In this document: in pieces, positions 27,382 through 35,995 of the stretch
Layout of the letters: each line of letters starts with the position of its first letter
Position numbering within the stretch: position 1 is the stretch's first letter
Assembly: GCF_900115055.1 (NCBI RefSeq)
Contig: NZ_FOVD01000001.1
Span: forward strand, 1,240,001-1,304,000
Direction of reading: 5' to 3'
Length of the DNA stretch: 64,000 nt
Source: Chryseobacterium oleae
GTDB lineage: Bacteria > Bacteroidota > Bacteroidia > Flavobacteriales > Weeksellaceae
Translations under genes and position numbers: made by a program
Notes under the pieces: generated by a model
What the model was told of the DNA's origin: nothing
The model's database searches: none
What the model saw: the letters and a program-made list of their open reading frames with translations, nothing else

Positions 27382-28416
27382 TTACTTCAGCTGGTATCTT
27401 TTTTTCAGGTATAAACTCGCCTTAACCAATACAATCAAAACAGGAACTTCTACCAAAGGACCAATAACCCCTACAAATGCCTGCGATGAATGAATTCCAA
27501 AAACAGCAATACTTACCGCGATAGCCAATTCAAAATTATTTCCTGTAGCTGTAAAAGCAATAGCTGCATTTTTATCATATGGAACTTTAATCAGTCTGTT
27601 AATCGAAAAGCTAATGAAAAACATCAACACAAAATAAATAATCAGTGGAATGGCAACTTTCACCACATCCATAGGAAGTTCCAGTATTTTATCTCCTTTC
27701 AGGCTAAACATTAAGACAATCGTGAATAACAAAGCATATAAGGTAATGGGTGAGATCATGGGAATAAATTTCCGGCTGTACCATTCTTTTCCTTTCCATT
27801 TCGTGAGAAAGTAGCGGCTTAAAAAACCTGCTAAAAAGGGAATACCCAGATAAATTAAAACACTTTTCGTAACATCTCCAATGGGTACTGAAACATTAAA
27901 ATTCCCGAGTCCTAATTTTTGAGGAAGCACATTGATAAACAGCCATACCAGAAAACTGTAGGATACGATCTGAAAAATACTGTTTAACGCAATTAGCAAA
28001 GCCGCATATTCCCGGTTTCCCTGCGCCAGGTCATTCCAGACGATGACCATAGCAATACATCTTGCCAGACCAATAAGGATCAGTCCTATCATAAAATCCG
28101 GCTCATTTTTAAGAAAAATAACAGCCAACGCAAACATGAGTACAGGTCCAACAACCCAATTTAAGACCAACGAAACGGTGATTACTTTTTTGTCTCTGAA
28201 CACTTTCGGCAGTAAGGCATAGTCCACTTTCGCCAATGGCGGATACATCATCAAGATCAGCCCGGCCGCTAAAGGTATATTCGTCGTACCTGAAGAAAGT
28301 GAATGGGTGAGTACAGAAATCCCCGGAAAATAATATCCCAAACCAACGCCGGTAAGCATTGCGAGAAAGATCCAAAGGGTCAGATATCTGTCGAGAAGTT
28401 TTAATTTGGGTTTCAT
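27382..28416 (-). CDS. acr3: Arsenite efflux permease of the ACR3 family
   Basis: A 344-residue membrane protein with about ten TM segments. The signature [20 protein letters not shown] contains the conserved cysteine of ACR3 transporters, and [20 protein letters not shown] is the second conserved helix. It exports arsenite using the proton motive force. Its ATG overlaps the stop of the ArsC-like gene by 4 bases (ATGA), so the two are translationally coupled. It is the last gene of an arsR-DUF6428-arsC-acr3 operon. Confidence 0.93.
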   Translation of the reverse strand: MKPKLKLLDRYLTLWIFLAMLTGVGLGYYFPGISVLTHSLSSGTTNIPLAAGLILMMYPPLAKVDYALLPKVFRDKKVITVSLVLNWVVGPVLMFALAVIFLKNEPDFMIGLILIGLARCIAMVIVWNDLAQGNREYAALLIALNSIFQIVSYSFLVWLFINVLPQKLGLGNFNVSVPIGDVTKSVLIYLGIPFLAGFLSRYFLTKWKGKEWYSRKFIPMISPITLYALLFTIVLMFSLKGDKILELPMDVVKVAIPLIIYFVLMFFISFSINRLIKVPYDKNAAIAFTATGNNFELAIAVSIAVFGIHSSQAFVGVIGPLVEVPVLIVLVKASLYLKKRYQLK

Positions 28417-29030
28417 ACTTGTTTATTTATTCTGGAAAAAACATAAAACATTTCAGCACCAATCTCCCTACTTCGTTGTTTGTATGTCTCGGTTTGTTTA
28501 GAACTTCCATCTGAAATTTTAGGATCTTCAAATGTAATGGGAATCCGTTTTTCTGCGCCTGCAATAAAAGGGCAACCTCCATCTGCCTGAGAGCAGGTCA
28601 TCACTGCTGCAAAACCGCTGTCTGGATTAAAAATATCATCATACTTTTTAGAAAATCCAATGAGTGGCAGGGCATTTTCAGCATATTTTACGGCATACAC
28701 AGGATTTTCACCTTCACTGAGTTTCCAGATGTGAAAACCCTCTTCCATCAAGGTTTCAGCAATCTTAGGAAATAAAGCCGTGGTCTCCGTTCCTCCGGAG
28801 TAGCAGTGTACGTCAGGAATTTTAAAATAAGCAGAGGCCGTCTGTGCCCAGATCTGCGCAAGATGGCTTCGACGGGAATTGTGGGTACAGATAAAATTAA
28901 TATCTATTGCTTCCCGGTTTCTTTTTTTGCTTTCTATAAAATCAATTAAGGGCTGCAATACCGCCTTTCTTTCATCGCTGATATTCTGAGCAAGAATTTC
29001 TTCTATATGTTTTAGTAGTTTAGGATACAT
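28413..29030 (-). CDS. arsC: Arsenate reductase-like low-molecular-weight phosphatase
   Basis: A 205-residue protein with the phosphate-binding loop CTHNSRRS (the CX5R signature of LMW protein tyrosine phosphatases and thioredoxin-coupled arsenate reductases) in [20 protein letters not shown]. Later cysteines occur in [20 protein letters not shown], as in ArsC-like proteins where they relay the disulfide. It should reduce arsenate to arsenite for the ACR3 pump encoded directly downstream. It is longer than the ~140-residue typical ArsC, with an N-terminal helical extension, as seen in Bacteroidota homologues. Confidence 0.85.
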   Translation of the reverse strand: MYPKLLKHIEEILAQNISDERKAVLQPLIDFIESKKRNREAIDINFICTHNSRRSHLAQIWAQTASAYFKIPDVHCYSGGTETTALFPKIAETLMEEGFHIWKLSEGENPVYAVKYAENALPLIGFSKKYDDIFNPDSGFAAVMTCSQADGGCPFIAGAEKRIPITFEDPKISDGSSKQTETYKQRSREIGAEMFYVFSRINKQV

Positions 29031-29052
29031 TTCAATTGGTATTAAATTAATA

Positions 29053-29526
29053 TTAGCAGCAACCTGAATCCGGTGTGCAGCAGGAATTCTGATCCGTTTT
29101 CAGCTCACTCAGACTGATTTTTTGTTTTTCCTGAGGAATACCACATGCTTCGTTAGCCAGGCAGGCCGTCACTTTATTTTTCAGCACAAAGTTTTTACCA
29201 TTAAATTCCAGATCATATTTTCCAATCGTCTGGTCCTGATATTCCACTTCAATTTCAAAATCTCCGATCCCTAGCTTTTCCTCCGACAGATTGATGATGT
29301 GGAGCAGTTTTCCCGGTTTCAGACGGTGTTCGTAATCATCTGCGTCCCAAAGCTGAAAATTCACTCTTTCTTCTTTTCTGATGGTTCCTCCGCAGTCGAT
29401 GAAGTTTTTGGTCACCATCCCTACTTCCGTCACATGGAAGTGTTCCGGTACCAATTTCCCGTTCTCCAGCTGGAATTCTACATTCTCCAATGCCGGTAAA
29501 ATGTTTTTAATGTCTGATAATTTCAT
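29053..29526 (-). CDS. DUF6428 family protein of the arsenic operon
   Basis: A protein of about 157 residues, start chosen at MKLSDIKNILPALENVEFQL (29526). A longer frame would cross the palindrome at 29544-29565. The body contains LVPEHFHVTEVGMVTKNFID and RVNFQLWDADDYEHRLKPGK, the DUF6428 pattern. The C-terminus holds clustered cysteines (NEACGIP and QNSCCTPDSGCC), reminiscent of arsenic or metal binding. It lies between arsR and arsC. The function is unknown; an arsenite-binding accessory role is inference from the cysteines and the neighbours. Confidence 0.78.
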   Translation of the reverse strand: MKLSDIKNILPALENVEFQLENGKLVPEHFHVTEVGMVTKNFIDCGGTIRKEERVNFQLWDADDYEHRLKPGKLLHIINLSEEKLGIGDFEIEVEYQDQTIGKYDLEFNGKNFVLKNKVTACLANEACGIPQEKQKISLSELKTDQNSCCTPDSGCC

Positions 29527-29543
29527 AGATTTATTTTTATTGT

Positions 29544-29565
29544 TATAATGCAATATTGCGATAAT
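29544..29565. promoter_or_regulatory. ArsR-type operator between arsR and the DUF6428 gene
   Basis: Centred on the perfect palindrome GCAATATTGC and extended by GATAAT on one side, which matches the right half of the palindrome upstream of arsR. Placed 18 bases before the DUF6428 ATG, so a second repressor site within the operon is likely. Confidence 0.55.
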
Positions 29566-29581
29566 AAAAGTCAAAAAAATT

Positions 29582-29908
29582 TTAGCAGCAATTCTGCTTT
29601 TTCACCGCGGAAATGATATTGGAAAAGAAAGCATTCAGGATTTCAAAAGCTTTTTCATCAATACAATAGCATACGGAGTTTCCTTCAATGTTTCCTTTGA
29701 TCAGTCCTGCATTTTTTAATTCTTTAAGGTGTTGGGAAACGGTAGGCTGTGCAAGAGGAAGTTCATTCACGATATCTCCGCAGATACATTCATTGACTTT
29801 AAGAAGGTATTCAATGATGGCAATTCTCGCCGGATGCCCCAAAGCTTTTGCAATGACCGCTATTTTGTTTTGCTCATCCGTAAAGAAATCTGTTTTTGTA
29901 GCTCCCAT
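29582..29908 (-). CDS. arsR: ArsR family transcriptional repressor
   Basis: A 108-residue winged-helix regulator: IAVIAKALGHPARIAIIEYL, then the metal-site-like NECICGDIVNELPLAQPTVS, where two cysteines flank an Ile, and QHLKELKNAGLIKGNIEGNS as the recognition helix and wing. A terminal CC pair may add to arsenite sensing. As an arsenite-responsive repressor it would bind the palindromes at 29921-29938 and 29544-29565. It is the first gene of the ars operon. Confidence 0.92.
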   Translation of the reverse strand: MGATKTDFFTDEQNKIAVIAKALGHPARIAIIEYLLKVNECICGDIVNELPLAQPTVSQHLKELKNAGLIKGNIEGNSVCYCIDEKAFEILNAFFSNIISAVKKQNCC

Positions 29909-29920
29909 ATCATTTAATTA

Positions 29921-29938
29921 TATCGCAATATTACGATA
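29921..29938. promoter_or_regulatory. Palindromic ArsR operator upstream of arsR
   Basis: TATCGCAATATTACGATA is an 18-base palindrome with one mismatched pair, 13 bases before the arsR ATG. It shares the core GCAATATT with the sites at 29544-29565 and 31341-31365, which suggests one regulator family for all three. Confidence 0.65.
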
Positions 29939-30087
29939 ATAAATTTTTACAGCAAAATATTTTAGTCATTTTTATTACGTCAGAAAGTTTGAAGCTCGAA
30001 GAGGGATGTTATTGAAACCCAAAGGAAGAACTATAAGATATCTTCAGTAATTTTTCAGGTAACTGTTGAAAATGATTTCTAATAGTA

Positions 30088-30238
30088 ACTTCCAGCCTCC
30101 CTCTTTCATCTCCCATCTAAACACAAAATCCCTGCAGAAATTTTCTACAGGGACCGCACCAATTTATATATATGAATATGAAATTCCGAATAAGCTGTTT
30201 TGATAATAAAGGAAGCTGGAGGATGGAAGAAGGAAGTC
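30088..30238. repeat. Dispersed inverted-repeat element, copy 1
   Basis: Arms CTTCCAGCCTCCCTCTTTC (near 30088) and GGAAGCTGGAGGATGGAAG (near 30210) in inverted orientation, similar to the element at 31484-31622. The interior differs between the two copies except for the arms, as in REP- or MITE-like intergenic repeats. Confidence 0.5.
30125..30153 (-). terminator. Probable terminator of the thioredoxin-reductase-like gene
   Basis: A hairpin with arms TCCCTG and CAGGGA and further partial pairing inward, followed on the minus strand by TTTTG. About 180 bases beyond the stop codon at 30335, inside the repeat-containing spacer. Confidence 0.45.
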
Positions 30239-30334
30239 ACAATACTCTAAAAAACAACTATGTCCTTAAGTCTGTCAGAAATTATCTCTCTACACAAAAC
30301 TAAAACTTCCAACCTCTCTTCCCCATTGGATACA

Positions 30335-31234
30335 TTAAAACAATTCTTCTGTAAGTTCTTTATTGACTACTGCTCCGGCGAAATTCCCCTGTGCTACCGC
30401 ATTGGCTACAGATCTCATCATCGTTACATTGTCTCCGCATGCAAAGACTCCCGGAACGTTGGTTTTCTGCATCATATCAACTTTGATGAAACCCTGCTCT
30501 GTAAGCTCACAGCCAAGATCACCTGAAGCATTAATGTTCTGCTCAAAGGGTATTTTGGCGTATAGAACTTTCAATGAAATTTCCTTTCCGGTTTTGAAAA
30601 TAATTTTTCTAATATTCCCGTTTTCATGTTCAATGTTCTCTACTTCATCTTCTACCAGCGTGATATTATTCTCTGCCAGTTTATGCTTTTGCTCTTTGGA
30701 AAGCACTGATGGCCCGTTTGTAAATAAGAAGAGATCTTTCGTCAGGTTGTAGACGAGTTTAGAAAAATCATAAGCCATATCACCATCGGAAAGGATTCCG
30801 GTGATTTCATTTCTCACTTCATACCCGTGACAATACGGACAATGCAGTACCGAAATTCCCCAGCATTCTGAAAATCCGGGAATATTGGGCATAAGATCTT
30901 TCACTCCCGAAGCAAGGATCAGTTTTTTAGCTTTGAATTTTTCACCATCAAGCATTTCTGTTTCAAAGCCTTCGTCTGTTTTTCCTACTTTGACCACAGA
31001 ACCTTCATGAAACTGTACCGTATCATAGGCTGCTACCTGCTCGCGGGCAAGATCAGAGATTTCCTTTGGGGTTTTTCCATCGTGGGTAATGAAATTATGG
31101 GAATGCGGAGTCTGTCTGTTGCATGGTTTCCCACTGTCGATGATCAGAACATTTCTTACTGATCTTCCCAAAGACATTCCGGCCGATAATCCGGCATAAC
31201 TTCCTCCTATGATGATAACGTCGTAGCTTTTCAT
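30335..31234 (-). CDS. Thioredoxin-reductase-like FAD/NAD(P) oxidoreductase
   Basis: About 299 residues, start set at MKSYDVIIIGGSYAGLSAGM (31234) because the upstream extension crosses AT-rich repeat-like DNA and lacks homology. It shows the FAD-binding GGSYAG motif, a redox CPYC in SVLHCPYCHGYEVRNE and the FAD-binding GVFACGDNVTM near the C-terminus. The family is the group of TrxR-like low-molecular-weight disulfide reductases rather than classical TrxB. A strong promoter with a palindrome over its -33 box lies upstream, suggesting induction by metal or redox stress. Confidence 0.85.
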   Translation of the reverse strand: MKSYDVIIIGGSYAGLSAGMSLGRSVRNVLIIDSGKPCNRQTPHSHNFITHDGKTPKEISDLAREQVAAYDTVQFHEGSVVKVGKTDEGFETEMLDGEKFKAKKLILASGVKDLMPNIPGFSECWGISVLHCPYCHGYEVRNEITGILSDGDMAYDFSKLVYNLTKDLFLFTNGPSVLSKEQKHKLAENNITLVEDEVENIEHENGNIRKIIFKTGKEISLKVLYAKIPFEQNINASGDLGCELTEQGFIKVDMMQKTNVPGVFACGDNVTMMRSVANAVAQGNFAGAVVNKELTEELF

Positions 31235-31320
31235 GATTGATGAATGATAATTGATGATTAATGTGAGAAGGTTTACCATAAGCCTGTCTCAACTTCATTG
31301 CTTTTGCTCTTTTGCTTTGA

Positions 31321-31350
31321 CAAAGGTAAAACAAAATTTCATTAAAGCAA
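31321..31350 (-). promoter_or_regulatory. Promoter of the thioredoxin-reductase-like gene (-33 and -7 boxes)
   Basis: On the minus strand, TTG at 31350-31348, a 19-base spacer and TACCTTTG at 31328-31321 give an exact flavobacterial promoter (TTG-N19-TAnnTTTG). It is the best promoter match in the window. The -33 TTG lies inside the palindrome at 31341-31365. Confidence 0.72.
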
Positions 31351-31365
31351 TATTGTTGCATTAAT
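31341..31365. promoter_or_regulatory. Inverted-repeat operator over the -33 box
   Basis: Arms ATTAA-x-GCAA and TTGC-x-TTAAT flank a 5-base centre. The core GCAATATT is shared with the ars operators. Because it covers the -33 element, a repressor bound here would block the promoter. The regulator could be the ArsR encoded 1.4 kb away, or another member of its family. Confidence 0.55.
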
Positions 31366-31407
31366 ATTTTCTATCATGATGAATTGATGCGGAAACAATA
31401 AAGAAAA

Positions 31408-31448
31408 ACAGCTGATTTTAAACCTGTAAATAATTTAAAATCAGCTGT
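31408..31448 (-). terminator. Rho-independent terminator of the metallo-beta-lactamase gene
   Basis: Perfect 15-base arms (ACAGCTGATTTTAAA and its complement) around an 11-base loop, followed on the minus strand by TTTTTCTTT. It lies about 190 bases beyond the stop at 31634, after an inverted-repeat element. Confidence 0.7.
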
Positions 31449-31483
31449 CAGTTGATATATTAATGGATGAGTTTTGTTTAAAG

Positions 31484-31622
31484 AAAGGAAGCCTGAGGGT
31501 GGAAGATGGAAGCTATAGAGGACCGAATAGGAGTTTTCACTCTTTCATGCATTTCATTTAAATACCGGAAGTAATAAAAACTGTTATTAAGAACTTCCAG
31601 CCTCCCTCTTACATCTTCCAGC
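31484..31622. repeat. Dispersed inverted-repeat element, copy 2
   Basis: A left arm GGAAGCCTGAGGGTGGAAG near 31486 and a right arm CTTCCAGCCTCCCTCTTAC near 31592 are diverged inverted copies of each other. They also match the arms of the element at 30088-30238. The two elements flank the thioredoxin-reductase-like gene. No coding potential seen. Confidence 0.55.
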
Positions 31623-31633
31623 CACTTAATCCT

Positions 31634-32383
31634 TTAATTTTTAAACAGTTTGATCGTATAGTCTAAAAGTTCCTGCCCACCTATTTCTCCATGTCCCGGC
31701 ATTACGATTTTAACATCGGGATATTGGGCTTTTACTTTTTCAACAGTTGGAGACCAGGCCTGAACATTGGCATCACCCAAATAGCCTTTCGTAGCATCTA
31801 CTTCTTTGATCAGGCAGCCCCCGAACATGGCTTTTTCATCGGGAACATATGCAACAACATTGTCTTTTGTGTGCCCTTCTCCAAAGTATTTCAATATAAT
31901 TTTATGTTTTCCGGCGTTCAGGGTCATGGTATCATTGAATCCGTGACCGGGAACATTGGCGCCTGTTTGTTTGGCCAGCTCTATGGTTTTATTATTGGCG
32001 TAAGACGGAATATTATTTTTATCAAATTCTTTCAGTCCACCCAGACAGTCATCATGAAAATGGGTCGCAACAACGGCGTTCACCTTTGAATGAAGGTTAT
32101 TTTTGATCCATGAAATCAATTCTTCAGAGCTTTTATCATTGGTTGGGGTATCCAGAATTACGGTTTCATTGCCGTCTTTTACAATCATTCCGTTGCATTC
32201 CACTTTTCCAAAGGAGTCTGTATTTAAATAGGATATGTGCTGATAAATACCATTTGACAGTTGAATGATGGACAGGTTATCAGTTTTGTACATTAGTTTA
32301 GCTTTCTCCTGCTTTTTCTGAGAAGTACAGCTAAAAGCAAACAGTGCAGAGGATAAGAGTAAAATTTTTGACAGTGATTTCAT
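31634..32383 (-). CDS. Subclass B1 metallo-beta-lactamase, predicted lipoprotein
   Basis: A 249-residue protein with all B1 zinc ligands in order: HFHDDCLGG near residue 107 (HxHxD site), FGEGHTKDN (second His of Zn1), MFGGCLIKE (the Cys ligand) and VMPGHGEIGG (last His). The leader MKSLSKILLLSSALFAFSCT ends in a lipobox-like AFSC, so it may be lipid-anchored in the outer membrane like NDM-1 rather than soluble like most Chryseobacterium enzymes. B1 enzymes hydrolyse penicillins, cephalosporins and carbapenems. Activity and spectrum cannot be judged from sequence alone. Confidence 0.88.
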   Translation of the reverse strand: MKSLSKILLLSSALFAFSCTSQKKQEKAKLMYKTDNLSIIQLSNGIYQHISYLNTDSFGKVECNGMIVKDGNETVILDTPTNDKSSEELISWIKNNLHSKVNAVVATHFHDDCLGGLKEFDKNNIPSYANNKTIELAKQTGANVPGHGFNDTMTLNAGKHKIILKYFGEGHTKDNVVAYVPDEKAMFGGCLIKEVDATKGYLGDANVQAWSPTVEKVKAQYPDVKIVMPGHGEIGGQELLDYTIKLFKN

Positions 32384-32462
32384 AGGTTTAATTCATTACA
32401 GCTAAATTAGAAAATATTTCTCCCTCTAAAGTGATAAGCCATAGTTAATTAAGTGTTAATTA

Positions 32463-33980
32463 TCACCATTTCATTTTATCAATTTCATCTTGAATTCTCT
32501 TCCTGATATCAATTTTAGCACCTTCAAAACTAAAGACGGTAGTTCCTTTTTCCCGGGCAAACTTATTGACAATGGAATCGGCCGCTTTGCCGGTGTTAAA
32601 ATAAGGACCTGTTTCTTTGAGTTCATCTTCATCTTTGGAAAATTCTTTCACTCGAATCAGATTAACATACTTTTTACTCAGATCAAACCAATTGATGTAA
32701 TCTGCATTAAAGGAAACCGCTTTTATATTTTTTTTCGAATAATAATTGATGGCGCCTGCCTGTCCGTAATTATCACAGAGCACAAGTGTATTTCCGGATT
32801 TTGACAATATGGAATATTCTTTATCCACTTTTTCCGCAAGTTCTTTCCAACCCTGCATATCTGCAAAATCCTGGGGTAACGGATGATCATCCCCATCTTC
32901 CCAACGGAGCAGTCCCATCTTTTTGTAGGGTTCCGGGTGACTGATGATGTATTCCGGGCTTTTATTGGGAAATGCGATCTGATACAAAGGCAAAAACAGT
33001 AAAACAGGAATTACAATAAAGACCGGTTTAAGAAATTTCTTCCAGCCATTTTCAAAAACAGGAGCCAGAAAAACAGCCCCGAATCCTATAAAAACCGGAT
33101 AAAGACCAACGGCATAATAATCTTTGGCTTTAAAAAATACAAACAGCGCAATCGTCAAGACATACATCCAGAAGAAGGACCTGAATTTCTCAAACGGCTT
33201 ATAAAACAGCAAGGCATACCATCCAGCAATAATCACCAAAAAGGAACCTATAAAAAACAGAATCTGAGACTTAAAAAAATCAAACCGATCGACATGGACG
33301 AGCTGTCTTTCCGTAAGTTCTTTCATATGGTGAATCACCGGAAAACCGTTACTGTATTGCCACAACAGATTGGGCAGCATGATCAACAGTGCCAGTAATC
33401 CCGCAATATAAAGATGCGGCTGAAGAAAGATCTTCCTTTGTTTCGTCAATAGAACAGCCGGGATCATTCCCAACACTGAAAAGGCGATATTGTATTTATT
33501 CAGGAAACCTATTCCGAAGATCACAGCAGCGATGTAGAGCCATTTTACTTTTTCTGAATTGAAGTATTTAATCAGTGTATAATAAATAAGGGTCCATAAG
33601 AGGACTTCCAGAGAAGTCGGCTGAAAAAGCATATTGATCCGGAGAAGCACCGACAGCAGAATGCCCGTTGAAGCCAGAATTTGAGCGTATAAATTTCCAT
33701 GAAGTTCTTCAATGATCTTCCATACCACAACAATCGTCAATGCTCCGAAGAGAGCCGGAAAAAATTTAACCCAAAAGACAGAACCTCCGGCTATTTTTAC
33801 CAGCCAGGCGAGCCATGAATTGACAGGCGGCACAGAAAGATATCCCCATGCAAGGTGATTGCCCTGATCAAGATGTAAGTATTCATCCCGGTGCAGTTCA
33901 TATTCCGGGCTGATGAGGGAATACTGGAGAATGAATTTTGCGATGATAAAGAAAAAGAGAACCAGGTAGTTTTTCTTCAT
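32463..33980 (-). CDS. GT39/ArnT-like membrane glycosyltransferase
   Basis: A 505-residue protein with about ten TM helices. The first periplasmic loop carries the acidic motif YELHRDEYLHLDQGNHLAWG, typical of GT-C enzymes of the PMT/ArnT type (PMT_2 domain), followed by VPPVNSWLAWLVKIAG. These enzymes move sugars from polyprenyl-phosphate donors to lipid A, proteins or other glycans outside the inner membrane. The acceptor is unknown. It starts 11 bases after the zinc-ribbon gene stop. Confidence 0.82.
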   Translation of the reverse strand: MKKNYLVLFFFIIAKFILQYSLISPEYELHRDEYLHLDQGNHLAWGYLSVPPVNSWLAWLVKIAGGSVFWVKFFPALFGALTIVVVWKIIEELHGNLYAQILASTGILLSVLLRINMLFQPTSLEVLLWTLIYYTLIKYFNSEKVKWLYIAAVIFGIGFLNKYNIAFSVLGMIPAVLLTKQRKIFLQPHLYIAGLLALLIMLPNLLWQYSNGFPVIHHMKELTERQLVHVDRFDFFKSQILFFIGSFLVIIAGWYALLFYKPFEKFRSFFWMYVLTIALFVFFKAKDYYAVGLYPVFIGFGAVFLAPVFENGWKKFLKPVFIVIPVLLFLPLYQIAFPNKSPEYIISHPEPYKKMGLLRWEDGDDHPLPQDFADMQGWKELAEKVDKEYSILSKSGNTLVLCDNYGQAGAINYYSKKNIKAVSFNADYINWFDLSKKYVNLIRVKEFSKDEDELKETGPYFNTGKAADSIVNKFAREKGTTVFSFEGAKIDIRKRIQDEIDKMKW

Positions 33981-33991
33981 GGAGGAGGATT

Positions 33992-34555
33992 TTAAGCTTT
34001 TTCAAATTTTTGACGGATTATTTCTGCTTTGACATCTGATACTTTTCGTGTCCAAAATTGAATATATTCACGTTTTCCGGGAAATTCCGTGACCGTTTGG
34101 CTTTGGCCGCTAAGGACGTTGCTTTTGTACTCTTCCAAAGTATTTTTTAAGTACTCTTCATAGTCTTTAGGATTTTGGGGAACGTAACCAATCCCGTCAC
34201 ACCCGCAGCTGTGAAAACACCGTCCTATGACAAACAGGCCTTCTACAATTTTCCATTCTTTAACAGCGGTTTTCTTCGGTGCTTTAAAATCCCACCCAAG
34301 GTCTGCCATGAGGCTTCCACATTCGGGACATTTTATCTTTCTTGCCCTGATCTCTTCTGTCAGTGCATCAAGTTCTTCTTTTTTAGCTTTTGTAAACACA
34401 TCGCCCACATCTCTTATCGTCCCATCCGGCTGATGATAGATTTTTTCTTTTTCAATTCTTGAAAGAATATCATACGTATCGGTCTGTTTAAATGATTTTC
34501 TGCATTTAAAACAGGTGTAATGGGATTTATATGTTTTCCGGGCATACCTGCACAT
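33992..34555 (-). CDS. Zinc-ribbon protein of unknown function
   Basis: A 187-residue soluble protein with two CxxC pairs (HYTCFKCRKSF near the N-terminus and IKCPECGSLMADLGWDFKAP) that probably bind zinc, plus a cysteine cluster GRCFHSCGCDGIGYVPQNP. The rest is charged and helical. I do not recognise a characterised family. The pairing with the GT39 gene (11 bases apart, same strand) may only reflect co-transcription. Confidence 0.72.
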   Translation of the reverse strand: MCRYARKTYKSHYTCFKCRKSFKQTDTYDILSRIEKEKIYHQPDGTIRDVGDVFTKAKKEELDALTEEIRARKIKCPECGSLMADLGWDFKAPKKTAVKEWKIVEGLFVIGRCFHSCGCDGIGYVPQNPKDYEEYLKNTLEEYKSNVLSGQSQTVTEFPGKREYIQFWTRKVSDVKAEIIRQKFEKA

Positions 34556-34675
34556 GTCTTTATTTTAATATCAAATCTAATAATTCTATTTCAGAGATGA
34601 ACAGACCTGATTAATAAAAAAATCCTGAGAATAAATTCCCAGGATCTTACAGTTTAAATATATAGTGATTGTTTA

Positions 34676-35869
34676 CTATTTTTTCTTTTCTTTAAGCTCT
34701 TCCTTGTCTTTATCGGAAGGGTTCCATACTTTCACTTCAGAGTCTTTGGTGATTCCTGAAAGGATCTGCACATTGATTCCATCGCTGGCTCCTAATTTTA
34801 CATAGACTTTCTTGAACTTTCCATCCTTCTGTTTTACTTCTACAAATGGCGTGTCTTTTCCGTTTTTCTTTTCGTACTGAACCAGTGATTCATCCAATAG
34901 CAATGCGTTCTTCTCAGATTTAAGGACGATTTCTCCGTTGGCAGAGAATCCCGCTCTGATGTATTCATTGTTAGGATTCGTCACATCACCTTCCACCGGG
35001 AATTTGATAGTTCCTAAATTGTCTTTTCCTTTGGGCGCGATCATCGTCAGTTTTCCCGGGAACGTTTTGTTCTGAAGGGCACCGATTACGATTTTCATAT
35101 CCATTCCTTGTTTCAGTTTTCCTGCCTGAGCTTCGTCTATTTCTCCCTGGAAGATCAAAGAATTAAGGTCTGCAATAGAACAGATCGTTGTACCTGCGTT
35201 GAAAGAGTTGGCCTCAATCACCTGGCTTCCTACTTTTACAGGAACCTCAAGAACGGTACCTGATGCCTTGGAACGGATCTGTGTTGTCGCCAATCCCTGA
35301 AGTTCAGGAGTCGCTCCGGTTTTTACAATCTGTAGTCTTTTTTGAGCGGTCGCTAACTGCTGGTTGGCATTTCTAAGCGTCTGCTGCTGGGTATACAGCT
35401 GCTGCTGTGAGTTTAAATACTCCTGCTTGGAAATTACGCCCTGCTTAAACAGTTTTTCCTGCATAGCATATTGTTTCTGCATGTTATCCACATTCAGCTT
35501 GGCGTTACTGATCTGCAGCTGGGAATTCACTACTTCCTGCTGAGCGTTGTTCACGTCAGCAATGTTAGGAATGATTCTCACGGTAGCGATCAGCTGTCCT
35601 GCTACCACTTTATCGCCTTCATCTACCAAAATTTTATCAATGATTCCCGCAATGTTCGGCTTGATTTCAATTTCTTCTTTCGGAACGATTTTTCCCGTGG
35701 CCATTACCTTGTCTTCCATGTTCTGGTACGATGGTTTTCTGGTCAGGAAAGCTTCACTCTCTTTAGAATTTGATTTCACGAGATACCCGATCCCGGAGAA
35801 CAATGCCACTGCAAATAAAAGCCCCAGTACAATATAAATGGCTTTTTTCCAAGTGAATTTCTTTTTCAT
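34676..35869 (-). CDS. Periplasmic adaptor (MacA/HlyD-type membrane fusion protein)
   Basis: A 397-residue protein with an N-terminal TM anchor (AIYIVLGLLFAVALFSGIGY). The lipoyl half-motifs NIAGIIDKILVDEGDKVVAG and RSKASGTVLEVPVKVGSQVI flank a long coiled coil (about residues 105-180). A beta-barrel and membrane-proximal domain follow. It should link the ABC permeases encoded just upstream to an outer-membrane channel. No TolC-like gene is present in the window. It is the last gene of the four-gene export operon. Confidence 0.9.
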   Translation of the reverse strand: MKKKFTWKKAIYIVLGLLFAVALFSGIGYLVKSNSKESEAFLTRKPSYQNMEDKVMATGKIVPKEEIEIKPNIAGIIDKILVDEGDKVVAGQLIATVRIIPNIADVNNAQQEVVNSQLQISNAKLNVDNMQKQYAMQEKLFKQGVISKQEYLNSQQQLYTQQQTLRNANQQLATAQKRLQIVKTGATPELQGLATTQIRSKASGTVLEVPVKVGSQVIEANSFNAGTTICSIADLNSLIFQGEIDEAQAGKLKQGMDMKIVIGALQNKTFPGKLTMIAPKGKDNLGTIKFPVEGDVTNPNNEYIRAGFSANGEIVLKSEKNALLLDESLVQYEKKNGKDTPFVEVKQKDGKFKKVYVKLGASDGINVQILSGITKDSEVKVWNPSDKDKEELKEKKK

Positions 35870-35995
35870 ATATCTAGTTTATTTTTTACTATTAAGATTT
35901 TTAACTGATTTAAATATTTAATGATTTAAGAATTTAAACATTAAAAAAATCTGTCATTATTTTCAAATTACTACATCAACCCTATTACCCCATTA

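Larger units (their letters stand above)
29941..30334. other. Intergenic region with an inverted-repeat pair and a terminator
   Basis: Between the thioredoxin-reductase-like gene and arsR. It contains a CTTCCAGCCTCCCTCTTTC arm near 30088 and an inverted, diverged arm (GGAAGCTGGAGGATGGAAG) near 30210, plus a terminator-like hairpin between them. No coding signal: the short frames here have no homology I recognise. Confidence 0.5.

Noticed and set aside
31095..31361. An 88-codon minus-strand open frame upstream of the reductase gene
   Set aside because: Runs through the promoter and operator and overlaps the reductase in another frame; no protein-like sequence.
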